Source: Mycobacterium sp. Root135 (GTDB taxonomy: Bacteria > Actinomycetota > Actinomycetes > Mycobacteriales > Mycobacteriaceae). Taken from it: 64,000 nt of DNA. Where the stretch lies: the NCBI RefSeq assembly GCF_001426545.1, contig NZ_LMEZ01000007.1:523097-587096 (forward strand), in the 5' to 3' direction. A program made the translations under genes and the position numbers. Positions 53,612-62,500 of this stretch are shown in pieces (the first letter of the stretch is position 1; every line of letters starts with the position of its first letter). The notes beneath the pieces are model-generated. The model was not told the DNA's origin and made no database searches. It worked only from the letters and a program-made list of their open reading frames with translations.

Positions 53612-54182
53612 CTTCGCGCCTCGTTCCGGTGAGTTCACCCTTGAGTCGGGCCAGTGCCCGGTGCTGGGCGACCCGCACGGCGCCCGCGGTGCTGCCGACG
53701 GCCTCGGCGGTCTCTTCGGCGCTCATGCCGACGACCACCCGCAGGACCAGGATCTCGCGTTGCTTCTCGGGCAGGGTCGCCAGCAATCTGTTCATGCGTT
53801 CAGCCGCGTCCGAATCCATCGCCATCTGCTCTGGACCGGCCTCGAGTGAGGGTCGGTCCGGAAGGGTGTCGGTTGCGTCGGCCTTGTTGCGCCCCTGGGC
53901 GCGGTGGGCGTCAGCAACCTTGTGTGCAGCGATGCCGTAGACGAAGGCCAGGAACGGTCGTCCCTGATCCTTGTAGCGCGGCAGCGCCGTGATGGCGGCC
54001 AAGCACACCTCCTGAGCCACGTCGTCAGCTGACAGACCACTGCGTTCCGCTGACCCGACCCTCGCCCGGCAATACCGGAAGACGATCGGCCGGATGGTCT
54101 CCAGCACTTCCCGGAGTGCATCTCGATCGCCGTTAACCGCTCTGGCAACGACACCATCGAGACTGTCTCCCGAAATTGTCAT
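53604..54182 (-). CDS. sigD: ECF RNA polymerase sigma factor SigD
   Basis: 192-residue ECF sigma. Region 2 (VFRYCRARVGS ... DDVAQEVCLAAI ... FLAFVYGIAAHKVADAHR) and region 4 (LPEKQREILVLRVVVGMSAEETAEAVGSTAGAVRVAQHRAL). Linked by overlap to its anti-sigma rsdA. In mycobacteria SigD governs stringent and stationary-phase genes. ATG at 54182. Confidence 0.94.
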   Translation of the reverse strand: MTISGDSLDGVVARAVNGDRDALREVLETIRPIVFRYCRARVGSAERSGLSADDVAQEVCLAAITALPRYKDQGRPFLAFVYGIAAHKVADAHRAQGRNKADATDTLPDRPSLEAGPEQMAMDSDAAERMNRLLATLPEKQREILVLRVVVGMSAEETAEAVGSTAGAVRVAQHRALARLKGELTGTRREDA

Positions 54183-54270
54183 CGTGGGCAGTATCTCCAG
54201 CGTTACGGATGGGGCGGATATTGGCGGGTGTGCCAGCTAAAGACTAGTGATCGTGAAGTGACTCGCAGAT

Positions 54271-55059
54271 TCACCGCGCCGTCCACGCGCCGCCTCGGTG
54301 GACGACGACGTCGGCCGACGCGTCGCGAACTGCGACGATCTGCGTCGGCGACTGCACCGCACTTCCGATGTCGACGAGCAGGCTGGCCACGGCCCAACTC
54401 AGCGGCACCAGCCCGAGCTCCTTGGCGGTGGCCAGCGCATCGTCGGCAACCATGCGTGACGCCTCGATGTTCCCGCTGCTGCACAGCGCGGCCGCCAGGA
54501 CGACCCGAGACTTGGTGTCGTGCCGCGCCGAGCCGAGCTCCGACGCCAGGTCAACGGCGCGCTCGGCGTGCGCGACCGACGCCGGACCGTCGCCGGTGAA
54601 CATCGCCAACTCGGCGCTCACCCAGGCCAGGCGGACCGCTAGGCGAGGGTCGCCACTCTCGCCGTCCGCGCGCATCAGGTCACCGGCGCGGCGCAGCAAC
54701 TGCGCCGACAGCGGGAAGCGACCCAGTCCCAACGCGTCGGCGGCCAGCCCGACCAGCGCGTCGGTTCCCGCGGTGACGTCAGAACCGGCGCCGGCCCAGG
54801 CCCGGCCGTCCCATCCGCGGGCGGCGCGGTGTCCGCCGAGCTGCCGAAGGAACGACGCCCGGGTGCTGCACCCGAGCGACGCCAGGGCGCCACCGGCGTT
54901 GGTGCGTGCGAGAGTGTCGAGGTCGGTGAGCGCGGCGCCGTAACGACCCTGTCCTCCGGCCGCGACCGCGCGTAGCCACAGCTCCGTCGGGGTCGTCGCC
55001 GCAGGCAAAGGCCATCGGCCGGATAGCTCGCCGAAAGCGGCGTCGGCGAAGACACTCAT
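54271..55059 (-). CDS. Conserved hypothetical protein (Rv3415c-like, TPR-like helical)
   Basis: 262 residues, Ala-rich and helical, consistent with tetratricopeptide-like repeats (ELWLRAVAAGGQGRYGAAL, SRVVLAAALCSSGNIEASRM). It matches the mycobacterial gene between sigD and whiB3. ATG at 55059 gives MSVFADAAFGELSGRWPLP, as in relatives; a longer upstream frame is not conserved. Function unknown. Confidence 0.82.
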   Translation of the reverse strand: MSVFADAAFGELSGRWPLPAATTPTELWLRAVAAGGQGRYGAALTDLDTLARTNAGGALASLGCSTRASFLRQLGGHRAARGWDGRAWAGAGSDVTAGTDALVGLAADALGLGRFPLSAQLLRRAGDLMRADGESGDPRLAVRLAWVSAELAMFTGDGPASVAHAERAVDLASELGSARHDTKSRVVLAAALCSSGNIEASRMVADDALATAKELGLVPLSWAVASLLVDIGSAVQSPTQIVAVRDASADVVVHRGGAWTAR

Positions 55060-55497
55060 CAGCGGCGACGCTATCAACGCACGAGACTTGCTGAGACCCG
55101 GGACGTCCGAGGCAACCCCTGCGCGGCCCCCGCCAACGGATGAACTTTCGTTAACAGTGAATGGTCGCCATGTTGCGTCGACGTCAACTGGAGCATCGGG
55201 CCGGTGCGGCCGCACCGAGGCCGTCCCGGGCGCGAACAGCGAAAACGCGCTTTGACGACGGTCAGCCCGTGATGTGAAGTCATCGGTCTCGTTTCGCCCG
55301 CGTCGCATTGATGAACGTGATGTAAATTCTCGGCCTGCCCATATGTGGTTGAGCACATGCGCGGGCTATTGACCCATGTTCACGAGCCCTTCTAGTTTGT
55401 GTGCACGAGTAGTCATCGGCGACACGAGCTCGGATCGGTTACATGACTCACGCTTTCGATCGTTCGCGAAAGATGCGCGTAGACAGGGGTTTTCCCA
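55060..55497. other. 438-bp intergenic region upstream of whiB3
   Basis: No gene is supported. It holds the divergent promoters of the Rv3415c-like gene and whiB3. AGGGG precedes the whiB3 ATG by about 9 nt. The length suggests a long, regulated whiB3 leader, but I see no riboswitch-like structure or clear -10/-35 pair that I would assign. Confidence 0.45.
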
Positions 55498-55788
55498 ATG
55501 CCACAGCCGCAGCAGCTGCCAGGCCCCAACGCCGACATCTGGGATTGGCAGATGTCAGGACTTTGCCGGGGCGTCGACTCTTCGATGTTCTTCCATCCCG
55601 ACGGGGAGCGTGGACGCGCTCGCGCCCAGCGTGAGATGCGGGCCAAGGAGATGTGCCGGAGTTGCCCGGTGGTGACTCAGTGCCGGTCGCACGCACTGGC
55701 GGTCGGCGAGCCGTATGGCATCTGGGGTGGCCTCAGCGAGTCCGAGCGCGAGCTGCTTCTCAAGCGGGGCATCCGCCGCAGCGCCTAG
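55498..55788 (+). CDS. whiB3: WhiB3 iron-sulfur redox regulator
   Basis: 96-residue WhiB protein. Four Cys ligands (LCRG, MCRSCPVVTQC) for a 4Fe-4S cluster, the GIWGG turn, and a basic C terminus (LLLKRGIRR) for DNA contact. WhiB3 binds SigA and senses NO, O2 and redox state, and controls lipid and redox genes in M. tuberculosis. ATG at 55498. Confidence 0.95.
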   Translation: MPQPQQLPGPNADIWDWQMSGLCRGVDSSMFFHPDGERGRARAQREMRAKEMCRSCPVVTQCRSHALAVGEPYGIWGGLSESERELLLKRGIRRSA

Positions 55789-55800
55789 CCCCGCAGTGGG

Positions 55801-56652
55801 CTAGCGGGTGCGTCGCACTAGCCGGATGACCAGGTACGACGCCGCGCACAGCACGACCACGACGGCCAGCCACGGGAGCAACAGGCCGAACAGCAGTAGG
55901 CCGCTGCCCACCGCCGAGACCAGGCCGTCCCAGCCCCGTTCGACCTGTCCAAGGAACCCGACGTATTCCCGTGGCGCCGGGCCGCCCGGCTCCTCGGCGT
56001 AGAAGGTGACCGACACCGTGCTGTAGTCGACGCGGTCGCCGAGTTGATCACGCTGTGCGCGGAGACTGTCCAGATCCGCCTGACGTTGCGACAGCGCACT
56101 CTCCGCGGTGATGAGCGCGTCCGGATCCTTCGCGTCGCGCATGATCGCCAACAGTCGGTCCACCGAGGTCTGCAGGGCGGTGATCCTGGCGTCGAGGTCG
56201 ACTCGCTGCGCCGTCACGTCCTCGGCCGTCGTCTCGGCGGTCTGAACGGTTCCCAACTCCTTCAACTCCCGCACCACGCCGTCGAGCTTCGCGGCAGGCA
56301 CCCGCAGGACGATCGACGTGAGGGCGCGCCCGCTCTGAGAGCCGGCGTCCTCGGAGCGACTGTCGACCCGCCCGTTGGCGCGCTCGACGACGACCGCAGC
56401 CTTGTCCGCCGCGTCCGAGGTGTTCGCGACGTCGATCGTCATGGTCGCCGTCTTGACGACGTCGCGCTTCGACGTCAGGTCCTGCGGCGGCCCCTGTGGC
56501 GGTTCCGGGGCGCCTGCGCTCGCCGTCAATCCGCCGGTCGCAGGGGCGGGGCCCGTGCTCTGCGGTGTGCCCGAGCACGCCGCCAGCAGAATCATCGTCG
56601 TCACCGCCAGCGCCCACCGGGTGCGGCTCAACCTGCTCCTGCGGCGGTTCAT
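55801..56652 (-). CDS. DUF4349 lipoprotein
   Basis: 283 residues with lipobox ILLAAC (Cys near 26), a long coiled-coil-like stretch (about 140-200: DLDARITALQTSVDRLLAIM ... DLDSLRAQRDQLGD), a beta segment VDYSTVSVTFY and a C-terminal membrane span. DUF4349 proteins are envelope proteins of unknown role. ATG at 56652; TTG 9 nt upstream is an alternative. Confidence 0.85.
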   Translation of the reverse strand: MNRRRSRLSRTRWALAVTTMILLAACSGTPQSTGPAPATGGLTASAGAPEPPQGPPQDLTSKRDVVKTATMTIDVANTSDAADKAAVVVERANGRVDSRSEDAGSQSGRALTSIVLRVPAAKLDGVVRELKELGTVQTAETTAEDVTAQRVDLDARITALQTSVDRLLAIMRDAKDPDALITAESALSQRQADLDSLRAQRDQLGDRVDYSTVSVTFYAEEPGGPAPREYVGFLGQVERGWDGLVSAVGSGLLLFGLLLPWLAVVVVLCAASYLVIRLVRRTR

Positions 56653-56839
56653 ACCTGGCAACCTAGCGACACGAACGCATCACGACTACTTCTCGCAGTA
56701 TGTGGGTACAACGCCGGTGCGGGGCGACTACGCCCGGCATTTGCGAATCGTGAGTGTTGCCCTAGACCCAGGCGAAGATTCAGCACCGTCCTCCTTTGTC
56801 TTCGGCGACGTCCGCGGTTGTCGGGCAGGAGAGCGGCGA

Positions 56840-57181
56840 ATGAGCACCGAAGTCGACGACAAGCGGGAGATCTACGAAGCCGTTCGCGACATCGCCGAGA
56901 AGCGGTCGGTCATCGACCAGGCCAAGGGCATGCTGATGATCGTCTACGGCACCGACGCCGACGCCGCGTTCGACCTTCTGCGATGGCACTCCCAACACCA
57001 CAACGTCAAGCTGCGGCTGGTGGCCGAGCAGGTGGTGGCGGACTTCAGCCGCGCCGCCCGGCAAAGTCCAGCGGTGGACCGGCGAACGTACGACGCCCTG
57101 TTGACATCACTTCACACCCGCACCGAACCCGCCGTGCTGCGCGACGTCGTCGGGGAAATCGCCGAGCGGATCGACGGCTAG
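56840..57181 (+). CDS. Stand-alone ANTAR-domain RNA-binding antiterminator
   Basis: 113 residues. ANTAR domain (about 10-66: EAVRDIAEKRSVIDQAKGMLM ... DAFDLLRWHSQHHNVKLRLVAEQVV) with the conserved Ala/Gly and Leu core that binds paired hexaloop RNA hairpins. There is no GAF or PAS sensor and no receiver domain. ATG at 56840 with GGAGAG 6 nt upstream. Its stop shares CTAG with thrE. Mycobacterial ANTAR proteins antiterminate lipid and redox genes; targets here are unknown. Confidence 0.83.
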   Translation: MSTEVDDKREIYEAVRDIAEKRSVIDQAKGMLMIVYGTDADAAFDLLRWHSQHHNVKLRLVAEQVVADFSRAARQSPAVDRRTYDALLTSLHTRTEPAVLRDVVGEIAERIDG

Positions 57182-58686
57182 TTCGGCGGCCTTCGCTTCA
57201 TCGCGCGGTCGACGGCCTGCCCAGGGTCGACGAACTCTCGCGGGCCAAGTGGGCTCTGCGCCGGACGCGCCCGACGGTTGAGCAGGCGCACCTGGAGTCG
57301 CCGCTTGCGAACCTGGAAGGAGCTCCACTCGCCAAGCGTGACGCCGGCTGCCAGGGCGGTGCCGATGGCCATCGCCCCCAGCACCGAGGCGAACCCGACC
57401 GTTTGTTGCTCGTTGAGGATCGCGTAGATGCCGTGCAGCAGCGCCAGACCGGGCAAAAGTGGGACGATCCCGGCAATCGAGACGACCAGCGGCGGCGCGA
57501 GGTTACGACGCTCCATCAAGCGGCCGACCAGGCCGATCGGCACCGCGGCGACGAACGACGCCACCACCGCGCCAAGGCCCAGACCCTGCGCAAATAGGAA
57601 CACCATCGTGCCCGCGGCCCCGCCGAACGCGGCTGCCACTGCCGAGGTGCGTTCGGCGTAGCAGGCCAAGGCGTAGGCCGCCGCGCTCGCGGCACCGAAG
57701 GCCACCCGTGCAGGCATCTCGGCCAACGCCGGCGGCGCGTACGCGCCGATCGCGACGAACGGTGCGCCGAATTGGTTGGCCAAATGCAGCACCAGAGCCA
57801 CGCCGGAAATGGTGGCGGCGGTCATCATGACCAATTCGAAGAAGCGGGCCGCAGCCGTCACCGGCGCACCGGTGATGACGTCGCCAACAGAACCGACCAA
57901 CGAGAGCCCGGCCAAGAGGACGACGAGGCCCGCGGCGATGGCGACCGTCGGTTCGAAGTCCAGACCGATCTTGGGACCCAGCCAGTAGAGCACCAGTGGC
58001 GGCGCGGTCGCGATGGCGCCGCCGACCGCGTACTGGAAGAAGAACGGAAGTCCGTGCTTGTTCAGTTGGCGGTTGACCCGGTCGATCGTCATGGCGCTCA
58101 GCGCGCTGACGAGGCATGCCAGCAAACTGGCGCCGAGCGTTCCGGCAGTGGCGAAGGCCAGTGCGCCCCAGGCGAGGGTGGCGATCCACCGCTTGTAGGG
58201 ATGCGGCGCGGTGGTGATGGCGTCGAGTTCGTCGCGGGCGGTCGTCGGCGACACCTCCCCCGCGCGGATGCGGGCGATGAGTCGGTCGACGGCGGCCAGC
58301 CGACTGAAGTCCATCGACCTGGTCTGCACGATGTGCAGAGTGCTGGCGGGCGCGGCGGTCGGGCCGCGGTAGGCGGAGACGTGAATCGTCGTGTTGATGA
58401 CGTCGACCTCGCAACGCTCCAAGCCGTAGGCGAGCGTGATGGCGGTGACGTTCTCCATCGTCGCGGTGGCCGGCATTCCGGACGCCATCAAGAGTGCGCC
58501 GATCGATCCGGCCAGGTCGAGCACCTCACCCACCCGCGCGCTGTAGGCGGCGTCGAGCTTCTGGGTGTTCTCGGTGATCCGCGGGAGGCTGCCCGTCGGT
58601 GGATCCGTCTCGCGGACGAGACGATGCAGGATGTCGCGCTGACGCGCCCGCCATTGCTGGCCCGCGTGGCCACCGGGCATGTTCAC
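57178..58686 (-). CDS. Threonine/serine exporter ThrE family protein
   Basis: 502 residues. Cytoplasmic N-terminal domain (ThrE_C-type: LIARIRAGEVSPTTARDELD) then about ten membrane spans with SLVGSVGDVITGAP and the second ThrE_C/ThrE_N half (EWSSFQVRKRRLQVR end). Relatives export Thr and Ser. GTG at 58686 with AGGAG 9 nt upstream; ATG 58680 possible. Confidence 0.85.
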   Translation of the reverse strand: MNMPGGHAGQQWRARQRDILHRLVRETDPPTGSLPRITENTQKLDAAYSARVGEVLDLAGSIGALLMASGMPATATMENVTAITLAYGLERCEVDVINTTIHVSAYRGPTAAPASTLHIVQTRSMDFSRLAAVDRLIARIRAGEVSPTTARDELDAITTAPHPYKRWIATLAWGALAFATAGTLGASLLACLVSALSAMTIDRVNRQLNKHGLPFFFQYAVGGAIATAPPLVLYWLGPKIGLDFEPTVAIAAGLVVLLAGLSLVGSVGDVITGAPVTAAARFFELVMMTAATISGVALVLHLANQFGAPFVAIGAYAPPALAEMPARVAFGAASAAAYALACYAERTSAVAAAFGGAAGTMVFLFAQGLGLGAVVASFVAAVPIGLVGRLMERRNLAPPLVVSIAGIVPLLPGLALLHGIYAILNEQQTVGFASVLGAMAIGTALAAGVTLGEWSSFQVRKRRLQVRLLNRRARPAQSPLGPREFVDPGQAVDRAMKRRPPN

Positions 58687-58911
58687 TGCACTGCTCTCCT
58701 GATTCGCGTTGCCCTGACAGTAATCACATGGAGTCAGGAGCAAAAGCGATTTTACTCATGGCAAGGCTTGGTTGGCCACCATCCGCTCGTGAGTCTGGGC
58801 ACACAAATGCCTAGCTCACGGTTTTCTAAGCCATCTATTAGGTTGCCTTCCTACTTTGATGGGCATCCACTGCTCAAGGAAATTGAGCACCCCACCGGAA
58901 AGGCATCGGCG
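58687..58911. other. Intergenic region, thrE / zinc-ribbon genes
   Basis: 225 bp, more AT-rich than its surroundings. It carries the divergent promoters. An IdeR-like half site TTAGGTT occurs near 58840 but lacks its partner. Nothing else is assigned. Confidence 0.35.
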
Positions 58912-59088
58912 ATGACGTCAACCATCGAAGCCGGCACAACGCACTGCCCGCGCTGCGCGACACCCCTCGACTTTCAGCTCGACGCCGCCCACGGTGGTGG
59001 TCTGCAATACGAGGTGTCGTGCGCGCCGTGCCACCAGATCTTCTTCCACATGAGCACCTCGGAGCGTCAGCTGACCGTCGCGGCCTGA
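58912..59088 (+). CDS. Small zinc-ribbon protein, 58 residues
   Basis: A 58-codon gene with GGAAAGG 8 nt before its ATG. Two CxxC pairs (HCPRC, SCAPC) form a compact zinc ribbon. No other domain. Cytoplasmic; possibly an adaptor. Convergent with the HD-domain gene. Confidence 0.68.
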   Translation: MTSTIEAGTTHCPRCATPLDFQLDAAHGGGLQYEVSCAPCHQIFFHMSTSERQLTVAA

Positions 59089-59098
59089 CCCACCGCCC

Positions 59099-59683
59099 CT
59101 AGCCGTCGAGCGGGTTGGCCGCGATGCGGCGCGCGCCGGCGCTCGCCATCGACGCCGCGGCGGAACCCGCGGGCTTGCGCGTGGCCTGGTCTTGGAAGCA
59201 CGCGATGAACTCGGCGCTGAACCCCTGCCTCGGATAACGCCCCACTATCTCGTCCCGCGTCTCGGCGGAGAATTCCTCGGGTCGCCGGCCCGACACATCC
59301 CAACTGGTGGCGACCTGCAGGAGGTGCGCCTCCGGGTCGACGTCCGCAGCGACGTCGTCGCGCATGTGCAGCACGATGATCTCCGTGGCCCTGGCCGCCC
59401 GCTCGGCAGACCAGCCCGCCGCAATGCCGAATACCCAGGCCAGGTCACCACCCGCCTGCTCGAAGGACACCAGATGGCTGTCGAACGAGTCGGTGAGCGC
59501 CATGTCGTGCAGCATCGCTGAGACGTAGAACAGCTCGTCGTCGACGGCGATGCCGTGCGCGGCGGCGTACGTCGTCCCCCACAGATACGAACGGACGCAG
59601 TGGTTGAGCAGCGCCGGCGACGAGAAACGGGTCGCCACCACGAGGGCGGCCGCCGCCGCCGATGTCTGAGGAAAGTCGATCAC
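59099..59683 (-). CDS. HD-domain phosphohydrolase-like protein
   Basis: 194 residues with HD motif elements NHCVRSYLWG and VSAMLHDMALT (His-Asp), plus HLVSFEQAGGD. It resembles the cyanamide-hydratase/HD family. ATG at 59683 overlaps the stop of the MDR gene (ATGA), so both are made together. Substrate unknown. Confidence 0.85.
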   Translation of the reverse strand: MIDFPQTSAAAAALVVATRFSSPALLNHCVRSYLWGTTYAAAHGIAVDDELFYVSAMLHDMALTDSFDSHLVSFEQAGGDLAWVFGIAAGWSAERAARATEIIVLHMRDDVAADVDPEAHLLQVATSWDVSGRRPEEFSAETRDEIVGRYPRQGFSAEFIACFQDQATRKPAGSAAASMASAGARRIAANPLDG

Positions 59684-60624
59684 GTGTCGTCCCCTTCGGG
59701 TTGGGGTGCGTCGACGACGCGGATGATCGGCTTGCCGTGACCGCGCGTACCCGGCGCGAACGCAGCGGGCGCGTCGTCGAGAGCGTACGTCTCGCCGAGT
59801 AGCGGCCGGAGACGTCCGTCTCGAAGCCTGAGCTCCAATTCGGCGAGCCCCGCCCGGTCGGGTTCGACGACGAAGAAGACGGCCCGGCCGTCCTTCGGTG
59901 GAACGGTCGGCGGTGCCGCGATGCTGACCAGCGCCCCGCCGGGGCGGACCAGCGCCGCCGAGCGGTTGAGAAGGTCACCGCCAAAGACGTCGAACACGAC
60001 GTCGACCTGGCCGACGTCCTCGAGGTGATCGTGCTCGAGGTCCACGAACGAGTCCGCGCCCAGGTCGAGCACGGCGCGCCGGTGCGCGGCGCGGCCGGTG
60101 CCGATCACCCGGGCGCCCACCTCCCGAGCCAGCTGGACGGCGAGCGAGCTGACGCCACCGGCGGCGCCGTGAACCAAAACGGTCTGGCCGGCGTTGAGGC
60201 GGCCATGGGTGAACAAGCCCTGCCACGCCGTCAGTCCCGAGATCGGCGCCGCCGCAGCGGTCACGTAGTCCACCTCCGGTGCCAGGGTGGCAAGGTTGCG
60301 CGCCTCCACCGCTACGTATTCGGCCAGCGTCCCGTCGCGGCACCAGTCGGTGATCCCGAAGACGCGCTCCCCCACCTCCAGTCCGGTTGTGCCGTAGCCC
60401 AATTCGACGACCACCCCGGCGACCTCGTGGCCGGGGACGCTCGGCGTCCTGTCCCGCCCCGCGCGGTCGGTCCAGGTGCCGGGCCAGTCGAGCTCACCGG
60501 GAGTGAAACCGGCCGCGTGCACTCGAACCACGACGTCGTTCTCGGCGGCGTGCGGGTAGGCGACGTCGGCGAGCTCGAGGCCGGTGGCGCGACTCCGCGC
60601 GACGACCGCCCGCATGGTGGTCAT
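59680..60624 (-). CDS. MDR-family NADP-dependent oxidoreductase (zinc-independent quinone-reductase-like)
   Basis: 314-residue medium-chain dehydrogenase. GroES-like N-terminal domain (VPGHEVAGVVVELG) lacks the catalytic Zn Cys/His set; Rossmann motif VLVHGAAGGVSSLAVQLA (AxxGxxG) binds NADP. Typical of quinone oxidoreductase/crotonyl reductase-like enzymes. ATG at 60624. Coupled to the HD gene. Confidence 0.88.
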   Translation of the reverse strand: MTTMRAVVARSRATGLELADVAYPHAAENDVVVRVHAAGFTPGELDWPGTWTDRAGRDRTPSVPGHEVAGVVVELGYGTTGLEVGERVFGITDWCRDGTLAEYVAVEARNLATLAPEVDYVTAAAAPISGLTAWQGLFTHGRLNAGQTVLVHGAAGGVSSLAVQLAREVGARVIGTGRAAHRRAVLDLGADSFVDLEHDHLEDVGQVDVVFDVFGGDLLNRSAALVRPGGALVSIAAPPTVPPKDGRAVFFVVEPDRAGLAELELRLRDGRLRPLLGETYALDDAPAAFAPGTRGHGKPIIRVVDAPQPEGDDT

Positions 60625-60665
60625 GCGTTCAACGCTAGCCCCGCCATGGCCCTTGAGGGGCTCGT

Positions 60666-60723
60666 CGAGTGCACGGTTGTTGACGGGTCATCTCGACGTT
60701 TGCGTTCAACAACCGTGCACTCG
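60666..60723. repeat. Inverted repeat with 18-bp perfect arms
   Basis: Arms 60666-60683 (CGAGTGCACGGTTGTTGA) and 60706-60723 are exact reverse complements, with a 22-nt loop. It lies between groEL1's terminator and the divergent MDR gene. It looks like a REP-like or mobile palindrome rather than a normal operator; copy number in the genome is the key test. Confidence 0.65.
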
Positions 60724-60731
60724 GCGCGAAA

Positions 60732-60761
60732 AGCGCCCCCGGCCAGATGGCCGGGGGCGCT
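60732..60761 (-). terminator. Terminator of groES-groEL1
   Basis: Perfect 14-bp arms AGCGCCCCCGGCCA and TGGCCGGGGGCGCT with a 2-nt loop, 17 nt past the groEL1 stop. Very strong GC hairpin without a U tract. Confidence 0.85.
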
Positions 60762-60777
60762 GCTCGTGCGAACTCTC

Positions 60778-62406
60778 TTAGTGCGAGTGCCCGTGGTGGC
60801 CGCCGCCACCGTGGCCGTGGTCCTCGGCCTGGACGGGCTTCTCGACGATCGCCGTCTCGGTGGTCAGGATCATCCTGGCCACCGACGCCGCGTTGAGCAC
60901 CGCGGAGCGGGTCACCTTGACCGGGTCGACGACACCGTCGGCCAGCAGGTCGCCGTAGGTCAGCGTCGCGGCGTTGAAGCCCTGACCCGCCGACAGCTCC
61001 GACACCTTGTTCACCACGACCGCGCCGTCGAGCCCGGCGTTGGTGGCGATCCAGAACAGCGGCGCCGAGAGCGCCGAGCCGAAGACGTCGACGCCGAGCG
61101 CCTGGTCACCGGTCAGCGATGCGCGCAGGTCCTTGAGAACCGCGCCGGCCTGGACGAGGGCGCTGCCACCGCCGGTGACGATGCCCTCTTCGACGGCCGC
61201 CTTGGCCGCGGAGACCGCGTCCTCGACGGCTTCCTTGCGCTTCTTCAGATCGGTCTCGGTGGCCGCGCCGACCTTGATGACCGCGACGCCGCCGGACAGC
61301 TTCGCCAGCCGCTCCTCGAGCTTCTCGCGATCCCAGTCGGAGTCGGTGGCCTCGATCTCGGCGCGCAGCTGAGACTTGCGACCCTCGATCGCGTCCGCAC
61401 TGCCGCCGCCGTCGACGATCACGGTGCTGTCCTTGCTGACGACGACGCGACGGGCGGTGCCCAGCACCTCGAGGCCAACCTCGCGCAGCAGCAGTCCGAC
61501 GTCGGGGTTGACGACCTGTCCGCCCGTGACGACCGCGAGGTCGTCGAGGAACGCCTTGCGACGGTCACCGAAGAACGGCGCCTTGACGGCGACGGCCTTG
61601 AGCGTCTTGCGGATGGCGTTGACGACCAGGGTCGACAGTGCCTCGCCTTCGACGTCCTCGGCGATGATCAGCAGCGGCTTGCCCGACTCGGCAACCTTCT
61701 CCAGCAGTGGCAGCAGATCCGGCAGCGAGCTGATCTTCTCGCGGTTCAGCAGCACCAGCGCGTCTTCGAGGACGGCTTCCTGGGAATCGAAGTCGGTGAC
61801 GAAGTACGCCGACGTGAAGCCCTTGTCGAAGCCGACACCCTCGGTGACCTCGAGCTCGGTGTTCAGCGTCGAGGACTCCTCGACGGTGACGACGCCGTCG
61901 TGGCCGACCTTGGTCATGGCCTCGCCGACCAGTGCGCCGATGACCTCGTCACGCGAGGAGACGGTGGCGACCTGCGCGATGCCGTTCTCGTCGGTGATCG
62001 GGGTGGCGGCGGCCAGCAGTGCCTCGGACACCGCGTCGGCGGCCTTGGCGATGCCGAGCCCCAACTCGATGGGGTTGGCACCGGCGGCGACGTTGCGCAG
62101 GCCGGCCTTGATGATCGCCTGGGCGAGCACGGTGGCGGTGGTGGTGCCGTCGCCCGCGACGTCGTTGGTCTTGGTGGCCACGGACTTGACCAGCTGTGCA
62201 CCGAGGTTTTCGAACGGATCCTCGAGGTCGATCTCGCGGGCGATGGTAACGCCGTCGTTGGTGACGACCGGGCCGCCGAACGCCTTGGCCAGCACGACGT
62301 GCCTGCCGCGCGGACCCAGCGTGACGCGGACCGCGTCGGCGAGCTTGTCGACGCCGGCTTCCATGGCCCGGCGCGCAGTCTCGTTGAACTCAATCTGCTT
62401 GCTCAT
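60778..62406 (-). CDS. groEL1: Chaperonin GroEL1 with histidine-rich C terminus
   Basis: 542-residue Hsp60. Apical/equatorial blocks GDGTTTATVLAQ, RKAFLDDLAVVTGG, GGGSALVQAG. The C terminus is HGHGGGGHHGHSH rather than the GGM repeats of GroEL2, marking it as the mycobacterial GroEL1 paralogue, which serves specialised roles such as biofilm/mycolate and nucleoid functions and can bind metal by its His tail. ATG at 62406, 94 nt after groES. Confidence 0.95.
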   Translation of the reverse strand: MSKQIEFNETARRAMEAGVDKLADAVRVTLGPRGRHVVLAKAFGGPVVTNDGVTIAREIDLEDPFENLGAQLVKSVATKTNDVAGDGTTTATVLAQAIIKAGLRNVAAGANPIELGLGIAKAADAVSEALLAAATPITDENGIAQVATVSSRDEVIGALVGEAMTKVGHDGVVTVEESSTLNTELEVTEGVGFDKGFTSAYFVTDFDSQEAVLEDALVLLNREKISSLPDLLPLLEKVAESGKPLLIIAEDVEGEALSTLVVNAIRKTLKAVAVKAPFFGDRRKAFLDDLAVVTGGQVVNPDVGLLLREVGLEVLGTARRVVVSKDSTVIVDGGGSADAIEGRKSQLRAEIEATDSDWDREKLEERLAKLSGGVAVIKVGAATETDLKKRKEAVEDAVSAAKAAVEEGIVTGGGSALVQAGAVLKDLRASLTGDQALGVDVFGSALSAPLFWIATNAGLDGAVVVNKVSELSAGQGFNAATLTYGDLLADGVVDPVKVTRSAVLNAASVARMILTTETAIVEKPVQAEDHGHGGGGHHGHSH

Positions 62407-62441
62407 GATTGTTCTTTCTGTCTACGTAGATGAGACACAAC

Positions 62442-62494
62442 GCATGCCGCCCCGGACGTCACCCGTGTTGACGGGGACCTCCGGGGCGGAATGC
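62442..62494. promoter_or_regulatory. Intercistronic hairpin between groES and groEL1
   Basis: 15-nt arms (62442-62456 and 62480-62494, one mismatch), with a nested CCCGT/ACGGG stem at 62462-62475. Likely affects mRNA processing, stability or partial termination, setting the groES:groEL1 ratio. Confidence 0.6.
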
Positions 62495-62500
62495 TGATGC

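Noticed and set aside
58838..58860. Possible IdeR iron box starting TTAGGTT
   Set aside because: Only one half matches the consensus; the other half has almost no match and the element is not palindromic.
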